From positions 32,561 to 96,560 of the forward strand of contig CAAGGR010000040.1 in NCBI GenBank assembly GCA_900769445.1: DNA of 64,000 bases, written 5' to 3'. How positions within the stretch are numbered: the stretch's first letter is position 1; each line of letters starts with the position of its first letter. This document shows, one piece after another, positions 45,484 to 51,969 of this stretch. The position numbers were made by a program, and so were the translations under genes. Below the pieces are notes generated by a model. It was not told where the DNA came from, ran no database searches, and saw only the letters and a program-made list of their open reading frames with translations. The DNA comes from an uncultured Alistipes sp. GTDB taxonomy: Bacteria; Bacteroidota; Bacteroidia; Bacteroidales; Rikenellaceae.

Positions 45484-46833
45484 CTACTCCATCTCAGCCT
45501 CTGTTGTAAAGACCACCTCCATCTGAGTGGTCGAAGCCCTATTTTTAGCCTCGAGAAGAACTGTATATGTAGTATTAGGCTTTAGAGCCTTAACCTCAAA
45601 TGTAGGATAGATAACATCGACAAACGATACAAGGCTATCGAATGTTACAGGTATCTTCGGCTCATCATCCTCACAACTATCGCCCTCGCAGATAGTGTAG
45701 TTTAGCGTGTCGGCATAGCGGAGTAGCACCTTCAGCGTTGCGCCATTTGCAGTTATCTGCGACTCATTTGGAAGATAATGTACCAGCGGTTTATACTCCT
45801 CACCACCAACAACTTGAGTCTTTATCTTACCATAATACAAAGCATATAAACCCGTAGACTTGTTTAGTGACGCACAAAACTCCATATACTCCGTATCTGG
45901 CTCAAGACCATCTATATAATAATATAGTTTAACAGGGTATGGATTGTCTCCCTTACCCTCCTTATATGGAGCAAGGTCTACGACCACACCTCTTGCAAAA
46001 ACCTCCTCGGCTGTTGTTGGATTGCTGTAATCGAACTCCGAATATGGCATACACATATAGGCAATCTCGTCAGCATTGTAGACGCTCGTATTAGCGTAGA
46101 TAATATTATGATATATTGCACCTAACCGACTATTGCCCCACGTAGGCTTGGCTTTCTCATCCGCAACATAGCCAGGATTACCCACAATCCTACCACCCTC
46201 AACAGTTACAGTATGCTCGCCCGTATTATCTCTACCCTCAAAGCCAAACTCCATATTCAACATACTGCGCGTGCGATTCTCATCCCTCGACACCTCATCC
46301 AAACACGTGAACATCATCCAGCCAGAGGTAGATTCAAGCCAGTAACCCATATAGACAAGGACTACTTTACTTTCATACCACCCATCTGTGCTTTCAGGAA
46401 CAACCACACCATCATCGGTATTTATGCCCTCGACATCACCAAAGTAGTACTTCTTATTTAGCTCAAAGGGGATGTCGCTCGGAAGCAAAAGACTAAGAGT
46501 TATCTGCGCCTCGCGGATCTTATCAGGAGCGACATACTTAAGTTCCTCTCTATGAGCTTTGAAATATGTAACGCCCGGCTGAAGATTTAGATTGCGAACC
46601 ATAGCAAACTCTCCGGTGTAATTATCGCCTATAAGCTCATACTTCGTTTTAAGATATGGCGTGTATATATGGGCATTGTCAAGCCCCAAACTCTCGCTAG
46701 TAACATACATCTCAATAAGAGATTTCGTATGGTTGTGTTTAGGATTGGTGCAGAAAGGCTCATCACACTTGCTACATCCTACAACAAGCAGAACGCTACA
46801 TATCGCTACAATATTGAAAATAAATCTTCTCAT
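45484..46833 (-). CDS. Surface lipoprotein with fibronectin-like C-terminus, phase-variation candidate
   Basis: 449 aa. Lipobox LLVVGC puts the lipidated Cys at residue 20, followed by SKCDEPFCTNP. The middle (about 40-330) is not recognised. The end (KALKPNTTYTVLLEAKNRAS) is the last strands of a fibronectin type III-like fold. Probably envelope- or surface-exposed; the ligand is unknown. Its promoter carries a G9 tract within the -33/-7 spacer, so expression may vary by slippage. It is monocistronic. Confidence 0.75.
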   Translation of the reverse strand: MRRFIFNIVAICSVLLVVGCSKCDEPFCTNPKHNHTKSLIEMYVTSESLGLDNAHIYTPYLKTKYELIGDNYTGEFAMVRNLNLQPGVTYFKAHREELKYVAPDKIREAQITLSLLLPSDIPFELNKKYYFGDVEGINTDDGVVVPESTDGWYESKVVLVYMGYWLESTSGWMMFTCLDEVSRDENRTRSMLNMEFGFEGRDNTGEHTVTVEGGRIVGNPGYVADEKAKPTWGNSRLGAIYHNIIYANTSVYNADEIAYMCMPYSEFDYSNPTTAEEVFARGVVVDLAPYKEGKGDNPYPVKLYYYIDGLEPDTEYMEFCASLNKSTGLYALYYGKIKTQVVGGEEYKPLVHYLPNESQITANGATLKVLLRYADTLNYTICEGDSCEDDEPKIPVTFDSLVSFVDVIYPTFEVKALKPNTTYTVLLEAKNRASTTQMEVVFTTEAEME

Positions 46834-46863
46834 AGTCCAATGGTTTTAGGCTTATCCGGTTCA

Positions 46864-46894
46864 CAAATTTACCCCCCCCCGTTAAATTCCCAAA
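46864..46894 (-). promoter_or_regulatory. Promoter with G9 homopolymer in its spacer
   Basis: Minus strand: -33 TTTG (46891-46894), exactly 19-bp spacer (46872-46890), -7 TAAATTTG (46864-46871). Nine of the 19 spacer bases are a run of G (C9 at 46872-46880 on the + strand) directly next to the -7 box. The start codon is 31 nt downstream. Confidence 0.75.
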
Positions 46895-47226
46895 TTATTT
46901 TAGCAAAAAGTATTCAACGGATAGCTGTTTTTGACATGTTACATATTTATGTAATGCCCCTTTTTGATTCTACAGAGGTCTAATTCTATACAAAGTTAAT
47001 TATTTTTCGCGATATTTTCAACGAAAGCTCACAAAATCACACATCGATGATACTGCGTTTTTACTCGCAATTTGTGAGTAAGAGGGGCTTTGGGCTAGAA
47101 AAAAGTAAATTTGAACCGATTTACACAAACCAAACACAACACAATGATACACAACATATTAACAACATACGTAGCTAACACCAAGAGTAACAAAATAAAA
47201 AAACTTTAAAAATTCTTTCAAAAAAA
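46895..47226. other. AT-rich gene-free gap before the tRNA-Gly promoter
   Basis: No gene, hairpin or repeat worth naming beyond A/T richness. It separates divergent units. Confidence 0.4.
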
Positions 47227-47257
47227 TTTGCAGGATAAAAAAAATGTAGTACCTTTG
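47227..47257 (+). promoter_or_regulatory. Promoter of the tRNA-Gly pair
   Basis: Consensus match: -33 TTTG (47227-47230), 19-bp spacer, -7 TACCTTTG (47250-47257), 49 nt before the first tRNA. Confidence 0.85.
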
Positions 47258-47306
47258 CACTCGCAATCGAAAGATTGTAATCGTAAAATTTTAAGGTGTT
47301 AGTGTT

Positions 47307-47379
47307 GCGGAAATAGCTCAGTTGGTAGAGCACAACCTTGCCAAGGTTGGGGTCGCGAGTTCGAGTCTCGTTTTCCGCT
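47307..47379 (+). tRNA. tRNA-Gly (GCC), copy 1
   Basis: 73 nt. Acceptor GCGGAAA/TTTCCGC, anticodon stem CAACC/GGTTG with loop TTGCCAA (anticodon GCC), T arm GCGAGTTCGAGTCTCGT. No encoded CCA. Confidence 0.97.
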
Positions 47380-47386
47380 CAAAATC

Positions 47387-47417
47387 AGACAGTTAGCAAG
47401 TAGCTGTCTTTTTTTTG
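47387..47417 (+). terminator. Terminator after tRNA-Gly copy 1
   Basis: Stem AGACAG (47387-47392) with CTGTCT (47404-47409), then a T-run of eight or more. Because copy 2 follows at once, this may be partial or copy 2 may depend on readthrough. Confidence 0.65.
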
Positions 47418-47445
47418 CCCGAGAAGGCAGCAGTCATAACAAACT

Positions 47446-47518
47446 GCGGAAATAGCTCAGTTGGTAGAGCACAACCTTGCCAAGGTTGGGGTCGCGAGTT
47501 CGAGTCTCGTTTTCCGCT
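47446..47518 (+). tRNA. tRNA-Gly (GCC), copy 2
   Basis: 73 nt, identical in sequence to copy 1. The 66-nt spacer has no separate consensus promoter that I can see. Confidence 0.97.
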
Positions 47519-47528
47519 CAAAATGAGA

Positions 47529-47555
47529 AAGACAGCTTCAGGCTGTCTTTTTTTC
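47529..47555 (+). terminator. Terminator after tRNA-Gly copy 2
   Basis: A perfect 9-bp stem AAAGACAGC (47529-47537) with GCTGTCTTT (47543-47551), then T-run. Confidence 0.85.
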
Positions 47556-47658
47556 ATTTTGTACTCGCGCAAACTATGACTCGCCCGAAGCGACCCCACT
47601 CGCCCCTCTCAGGGGTCGGGGGTGTAAATATAGTTCGCGATAAATCGCTCGCGCGCAG

Positions 47659-47692
47659 CGCGAGTTCGAGTCTCGTTTTCCGCTCAAAATGA
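47659..47692 (+). repeat. 34-nt copy of the tRNA-Gly 3' end
   Basis: Identical to the T arm, acceptor 3' strand and following bases of tRNA-Gly copy 2 (CGCGAGTTCGAG...CAAAATGA), with no 5' half. It is followed by a weak stem and T6. A tRNA 3'-end direct repeat is the footprint left by tRNA-targeting integrases, but only 140 nt lie between the copies now. Confidence 0.7.
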
Positions 47693-47895
47693 AGAATCAG
47701 TCCAAACGGGCTGCTTTTTTCGTTTTGCACTGTCGGAAACGATGGTTTACACGAAGCGACCCCAAGTCGGCTCCGAGGCCAAAAGTTCTTAGGACAAAAT
47801 CAAGCCCAAAACAGGTGAAATTAAATACTCTCAACTAATATGGGTTTTCGCGCGAAGTGGGGAATTTTGCGATATCGTGGCGTTGGAGATGTTAT
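47693..47895. other. Gene-free stretch after the tRNA-Gly fragment
   Basis: GAAGCGACCCCA occurs at about 47588-47599 and again at about 47752-47763, and GACCCCA plus AAAAGTTCT words also occur at the tRNA-Leu locus, pointing to related decayed sequence at both tRNA sites. No gene seen. Confidence 0.4.
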
Positions 47896-48357
47896 TTACT
47901 CTAAAATATACACCGCCTTATCGCTATACCTATCAAGCGTGAAATATAGGGTGCTGAGGGAGCTGGTGTTGTCGAATTGGGTGAAGTAGATCTCGTCGGC
48001 GAGGTCGGCGGCGCCCCAGTTGCGTTGCTGGGCGGAGTCCCAGCTATGGCGCATGTAGCCACGGAACGAAACAAACAGCAAATTTCCCTCATCAAAAGCC
48101 GATTGCAGATGTGGCGGGACCTTCTTATAAAGCGCCCTCCCGAGTGCAAAAATCACGGGATGATGTCGTTCGAGCAGGTAGTTCAGAACCTCTTTTTCGA
48201 GTGGGGAGTGGAAGCCGCTGATGACGACTTTGTCGGTTTGGCAGATTGATTCGGCCCATTGTAGCGCCAATTTCGTGTCGTGTGGCGTTGCTTTCCGCGA
48301 TGCGAAGAATGCCACTAACTCTCTGTCGAGCAAGTCCTTATTTCCGGATAAGTCCAT
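47896..48357 (-). CDS. Short DprA/Smf-like Rossmann-fold protein, copy 2
   Basis: 153 aa from the ATG at 48357 (MDLSGNKDLLDRELVAFFASR), matching the length and start of copy 1; about half the residues are identical by eye. The upstream frame stays open 35 codons but crosses the conserved leader, whose copy-1 counterpart has one T fewer and so a different frame. The longer start is therefore unlikely. DprA-like blocks: VAFFASR (15-21), KVVISGFHSP (43-52), FALGRALYKKVP (70-81), QRNWGAADLADEI (110-122). No SAM or winged-helix domain. Function unknown; SLOG/DprA folds bind nucleotides or DNA. Confidence 0.7.
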   Translation of the reverse strand: MDLSGNKDLLDRELVAFFASRKATPHDTKLALQWAESICQTDKVVISGFHSPLEKEVLNYLLERHHPVIFALGRALYKKVPPHLQSAFDEGNLLFVSFRGYMRHSWDSAQQRNWGAADLADEIYFTQFDNTSSLSTLYFTLDRYSDKAVYILE

Positions 48358-48614
48358 AAAAAAAGCGCAGGCTGCTGTCCGCTTACCCCGCGCCCAAGGC
48401 CTTCGCTGCCCGTCAACAAGGATAAGTGACAGACAACCCACGCCGGATGTATATACAAGCATACACTACGCCATAAGCGCAGTGCCGACGATATAACATC
48501 GCAGGTGGTGCCTATCACCGTTCCTCCTGTTGACAAAATTTGCGAAGTTTTGGGTCGCAGAAGAATCGTTAATAATGCACAATCATATACTGACTTAACG
48601 ATTTTCATCGTAAG
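48358..48614 (-). ncRNA. Candidate structured leader RNA of DprA-like gene copy 2
   Basis: Counterpart of the leader at 32212-32468. Core 48358-48443: closing stem GCGTGGGTTG (complement at 48434-48443) with CAGCCTGCGC (48365-48374), inner stem CTTATCC (48420-48426) with GGGTAAG (48382-48388), apical GGCAGCGAAGGCCTTG, and T7 directly before the ATG. A hairpin at 48464-48484 matches the position of the 5' hairpin in copy 1. Differences between copies keep pairing through G-U exchanges. Confidence 0.6.
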
Positions 48615-48620
48615 CCATTA

Positions 48621-48628
48621 CAAAGATA
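48621..48628 (-). promoter_or_regulatory. -7 box upstream of DprA-like gene copy 2
   Basis: TATCTTTG on the minus strand, 264 nt from the ATG, the same spacing as for copy 1. No clear -33 box. Confidence 0.55.
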
Positions 48629-48683
48629 TAGAAAATTTTTGAGAAAGAGTGAATTTATGAAAAACTCTTATGTGGGAATTTGC

Positions 48684-48691
48684 TATCTTTG
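48684..48691 (+). promoter_or_regulatory. -7 box of candidate sRNA / small ORF transcript
   Basis: TATCTTTG on the + strand, divergent from the DprA-like promoter 56 bp away. Confidence 0.5.
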
Positions 48692-48696
48692 CGACA

Positions 48697-48785
48697 TATC
48701 GCCAGATTTCGGGTGCAATCGCAGTGGGCTATAACTGTGTGGATTGCGAGTGGAGAGAAAAAGTTTAGGCTTTTTCTCTTTTTTT
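48697..48785 (+). ncRNA. Candidate small RNA of about 90 nt
   Basis: From the expected start after the -7 box to a terminator: hairpin GCAATC/GATTGC (48715-48720 with 48742-48747) containing CAGT/ACTG, then a perfect 10-bp stem AGAGAAAAAG (48754-48763) with 48770-48779 and a seven-T run. No convincing ORF of its own. Confidence 0.5.
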
Positions 48786-48808
48786 ATTGCCGATTGTCAA
48801 AAGTTGTC

Positions 48809-48854
48809 AAAACAATGGGGTTACTTTGCGACAAAGTAACCCTTAATTGTTTTT
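48809..48854 (+). terminator. Terminator-like hairpin directly before the 25-codon ORF
   Basis: A perfect 11-bp stem GGGTTACTTTG (48818-48828) with 48832-48842 and a 3-nt loop, extended by ACAAT/ATTGT, then TTTTT ending 3 nt before an ATG. It could be an attenuator for the small ORF. Confidence 0.6.
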
Positions 48855-48857
48855 GTT

Positions 48858-48935
48858 ATGTCACTTTGGGATTGGCTGCTTGCAGCGTGGATTTGTGAGG
48901 AGATGTTTGATGAAGATTCTGTCAACAACAAATAA
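48858..48935 (+). CDS. Possible 25-residue small membrane protein
   Basis: Starts MSLWDWLLAAWICEEMFDED and ends SVNNK. A Trp-rich hydrophobic half is followed by an acidic half. The composition looks selected rather than random, and it lies behind a promoter, a candidate sRNA and an attenuator-like hairpin. No ribosome-binding site is obvious, and no family is known to me. It ends 2 nt before the stop of the convergent methyltransferase gene. Confidence 0.4.
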   Translation: MSLWDWLLAAWICEEMFDEDSVNNK

Positions 48936-48937
48936 GA

Positions 48938-50761
48938 TTATCTATAAAACGTTCTCAACCAAATATCAATGTCAATCTTATCTGTAAAGGACAATAATGT
49001 ACATATTTGTTCTTCAGAAAAATGAGGTACACCAAAATATTTCATATTAACGCCATTAAGAGAATAGTATCCAGAATTATAAGGCTTCCCATTTTTAGTT
49101 ATATAGTCCCAAAAGATCGTAGATTCTAATATGCTCTTAACAATTTTTATCTTTGTTAAGTCATTACTTACATATGCTATTCCATTATAAAGCAGCATAC
49201 TTTCATCGTCAGACATATAACATTGTAGCGGCTTGTTCGCTATTTTAGGAAAAAACAATTTATACTTAGGCATCACCAAAGACTGGGTTCTACCATATGC
49301 ATACCATGTCGGATAACTTGAGGTTTTGCCTTTATCCCTTGCTGACAATATAGGCTTAAACTCCGTCAAATATTGATAGGTATACGGATAATCTCTTTGC
49401 ATTGTTAATTCTGGGATGATGCAAATCCTACCTAATTCATTAACTATATATGGGTATATAATTTTTTCTACTTCTCCGCTAAAATTTAATGTCGTATTAA
49501 GTTTGTTAGAGTTTATTATATTTCTGCATATTCTCTTCTCAATCTTATACTCTTTGTGATTTTTAACAAAAAAATAATAGTATCTATCTTCTTTAAAAGG
49601 TGTAAAGATATAGGTAGAATTGCTAAGTGTTGCCACGCCATGCCTAGTCGGGCAAAAACTCCCCAGTGGCATCCCAACAGATTCCACCTTGGATATAAAC
49701 CGCCTATCATTCAAGAACCATCCTTTCTGATGATCTAATTGAATATAAGGGATATGATTATACTTAAAAATAGTTGGAATGGTACTACCTGCATTCACAC
49801 AATATTTGACACTTTCTGATGTGCTTTTATTAAGGAAAAACAAACAAGTATATGTACTTCGTCGCTTGAATACTTGGCGTCCTCTAAAATCAACTATTTT
49901 GATATCAAATTTATTATCATAGAAATATTTACGTAAACTTCTTCCATTAAGACTTGTTAGGAAACTATTCATTGTAATGTAGCCCAACCGTCCACCTTCA
50001 CGTAATGCCTCTATTGCTATTTGAAAAAATGGGATATATAAATCTAAATTACCAACGCCACAAACACTCCATTTACGCATTAACATTTTACTGCTGTCGC
50101 TAATGTGTTTAGCACTGACATATGGAGGGTTTCCTATAATAACATCCAATGGGCCAATCTCTTTAAAATCGAATTCTAAAGAGTCTGCCTGCCATAGATT
50201 AAATTGCATGTCATCGTCTTCGCCCTCAAATAAAGCAATAAGAGTCAATAAAAGTTTTGTTCTTTCGATTGAGTATTCTTGAATATCTACACCAAAAATA
50301 TTGTCTTGAAAAATTTGCTTATATGATTTACCAGTTTTTTCATGTAACAAATATGCAACATCCATCAAAAAACCTCCGCAACCACATGAAATATCGGCAA
50401 ATTTCAAATCCGCTAATTGTTCGCTTGAATAGCCATCAATGCTAGTTCTTAAGATACACTCCCTAATGTATTGGGGTGTATATACAGCTCCTGTGATGAT
50501 ACGATCGCTTGGCGATATAACATATTCAAAAAGTTGAATAAGATCTTCTATGTTAATAGTGAGACTAGAAATCTTATCCATTAATGTCTCTATATGTACA
50601 TACTCACAATCATTTGAGTCAATAAGATAAGACTGTAGCCAAGTGTTTTTATGAGGGTACTTATTGAACCATCTCATAAAGATTGTAACAAATAACCTAT
50701 TGACAACAAATGGATCGGTAATATTATTCCGCTTCAGATATGACAACACATAATGTTTCAT
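48938..50761 (-). CDS. N6-adenine DNA methyltransferase with C-terminal specificity region
   Basis: 607 aa from the ATG at 50761, which overlaps the HNH stop as ATGA; a GTG three codons upstream is the alternative. Motif X-like GAVYTPQYI (about 91-99), SAM motif I FADISCGCGGF (about 121-131), motif IV NPPY (about 211-214), in the order of gamma-class enzymes such as Eco57I/TaqI relatives. The C-terminal 250 residues resemble a target-recognition region. It would methylate adenine in a specific site. Last gene of the kinase-receiver-HNH-methyltransferase operon; codons are AT-rich compared with the core genes, suggesting transfer. Confidence 0.88.
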   Translation of the reverse strand: MKHYVLSYLKRNNITDPFVVNRLFVTIFMRWFNKYPHKNTWLQSYLIDSNDCEYVHIETLMDKISSLTINIEDLIQLFEYVISPSDRIITGAVYTPQYIRECILRTSIDGYSSEQLADLKFADISCGCGGFLMDVAYLLHEKTGKSYKQIFQDNIFGVDIQEYSIERTKLLLTLIALFEGEDDDMQFNLWQADSLEFDFKEIGPLDVIIGNPPYVSAKHISDSSKMLMRKWSVCGVGNLDLYIPFFQIAIEALREGGRLGYITMNSFLTSLNGRSLRKYFYDNKFDIKIVDFRGRQVFKRRSTYTCLFFLNKSTSESVKYCVNAGSTIPTIFKYNHIPYIQLDHQKGWFLNDRRFISKVESVGMPLGSFCPTRHGVATLSNSTYIFTPFKEDRYYYFFVKNHKEYKIEKRICRNIINSNKLNTTLNFSGEVEKIIYPYIVNELGRICIIPELTMQRDYPYTYQYLTEFKPILSARDKGKTSSYPTWYAYGRTQSLVMPKYKLFFPKIANKPLQCYMSDDESMLLYNGIAYVSNDLTKIKIVKSILESTIFWDYITKNGKPYNSGYYSLNGVNMKYFGVPHFSEEQICTLLSFTDKIDIDIWLRTFYR

Positions 50762-51303
50762 AACTCGCACCTAAGTTTTCTCGTATAATCGTAATAATCT
50801 AGCAAAATTGAACACATATCAGCTTTGATTTCAGGTTTAGATTCCGCTTTTGCACGCAATAATGTTATACGCTCCTCAATTCTCTCAAGATGCCAAATGA
50901 TAGCATACCTCTTTAATGATAGATGCATTTTAGAGACCATATATCGTGCTTCTGGTGTCACGCCATATATAACCCCATCTTTATCTCTACGGAAATGAGC
51001 ATTATAATCCACATCGCACGGATCTAGATAGTTTGGGCTATCATCATTTGATTTGGCTCGATTCACATATGAACAGCAATAAACCAAATTAGAATATTCG
51101 GTTTTCTTGTCTGGATATATAGAATGAGGTTTTAAGTGGTCTATTTGAAAATTGCGTTTACCTCCAAACCAGTAATCTGCACAATCAGTATAGCCACATC
51201 GATTGTTAAAATCAGCGGCTAAATCATCCTTGTATTTTTTATAATCTGTCTTCTTGACAGTGCAGGTTCTTCTTGGGGTTATAGTCCTAAACTTATGAGG
51301 CAT
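50758..51303 (-). CDS. HNH endonuclease
   Basis: 181 aa. Core: Cys36 and Cys41 (zinc), FQIDHLKPHS with Asp55-His56, then YSNLVYCCSYVNRAKS with Asn72, Cys76/Cys77 and Asn81, the H-N-(N) arrangement of metal-dependent HNH nucleases. C-terminal 70 residues are helical. With a methyltransferase overlapping it by 4 nt, it is most simply the restriction enzyme of the pair. The receiver-domain gene ends one base before it. Confidence 0.85.
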   Translation of the reverse strand: MPHKFRTITPRRTCTVKKTDYKKYKDDLAADFNNRCGYTDCADYWFGGKRNFQIDHLKPHSIYPDKKTEYSNLVYCCSYVNRAKSNDDSPNYLDPCDVDYNAHFRRDKDGVIYGVTPEARYMVSKMHLSLKRYAIIWHLERIEERITLLRAKAESKPEIKADMCSILLDYYDYTRKLRCEL

Positions 51304-51304
51304 C

Positions 51305-51958
51305 TTAATCTAATTTGGCAAGTAATTCATCTAGTTTGGCAACCATTGAAGAGAGTTTGTCAATATTCTCTGTACTTTTCATATCTGCGGGAATACTACT
51401 CTCGCGATCAAGGGATCTCTCTATAAAATCATCCAACTCTACAAGTTTGTTATTGTCTTGTATAGTCATCTGTCCTGATCTTCGTTTTTCAATTAACTCG
51501 TCTACCTCTGATTGTGCTCTGTCAAGTCTTTCTCGATATGCCGCAATTTGTCGTATCACTCTATCATAAAACGATACAGTGGTATTTCCCTTTTCATTTT
51601 TTAGAAAGCCTTTTACATACACCATATTTACATCCGAACTCTCATTAAGTGCATCCTCATCTTTTGAGGTTAGAATAAAACAAGGGAATTCTGGTCTTCT
51701 ATATTGATATGTCTGTACAAGATCAACACCATTATAGGGGACATTATGTTTTATATCTTCTTTTATCTCATTCAATAAGAAATCTGCGATAATAGCATCT
51801 GGATGTTGCTCATCTAGAGTGCAAATCATATCTTCCATAGATGCCCCAGGGAAGATACTTATGATACTTGTTTCGTCTTTCTTGTGACTATCAAAGTATT
51901 CTTCAAACCATTCTTGTTGTTCTTTTTCTTCATCAATAAAAACAATCTTATAACTCAT
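51305..51958 (-). CDS. Receiver (REC/CheY-like) protein with C-terminal coiled coil
   Basis: 217 aa. REC fold: acidic pair at 9-10 (VFIDEE), phospho-acceptor Asp59 in AIIADFLL, Thr97-Ser98 in FILTSKDED, and Lys116 in VYVKGF, so all switch positions are present. There is no DNA-binding output domain. Instead the C-terminal part (about 125-217) is helical and probably coiled coil. It lies between the kinase-like ATPase gene (11 nt) and the HNH gene (1 nt), suggesting it passes a phosphorylation or binding signal to the nuclease (inference). Confidence 0.78.
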   Translation of the reverse strand: MSYKIVFIDEEKEQQEWFEEYFDSHKKDETSIISIFPGASMEDMICTLDEQHPDAIIADFLLNEIKEDIKHNVPYNGVDLVQTYQYRRPEFPCFILTSKDEDALNESSDVNMVYVKGFLKNEKGNTTVSFYDRVIRQIAAYRERLDRAQSEVDELIEKRRSGQMTIQDNNKLVELDDFIERSLDRESSIPADMKSTENIDKLSSMVAKLDELLAKLD

Positions 51959-51969
51959 ATGGCAGAAAT

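Noticed and set aside
48358..48462. 35-codon N-terminal extension of DprA-like copy 2
   Set aside because: It covers the conserved leader; copy 1 has one T fewer before the ATG, so the extension cannot be in frame there. The shared start MDLSGN is preferred.
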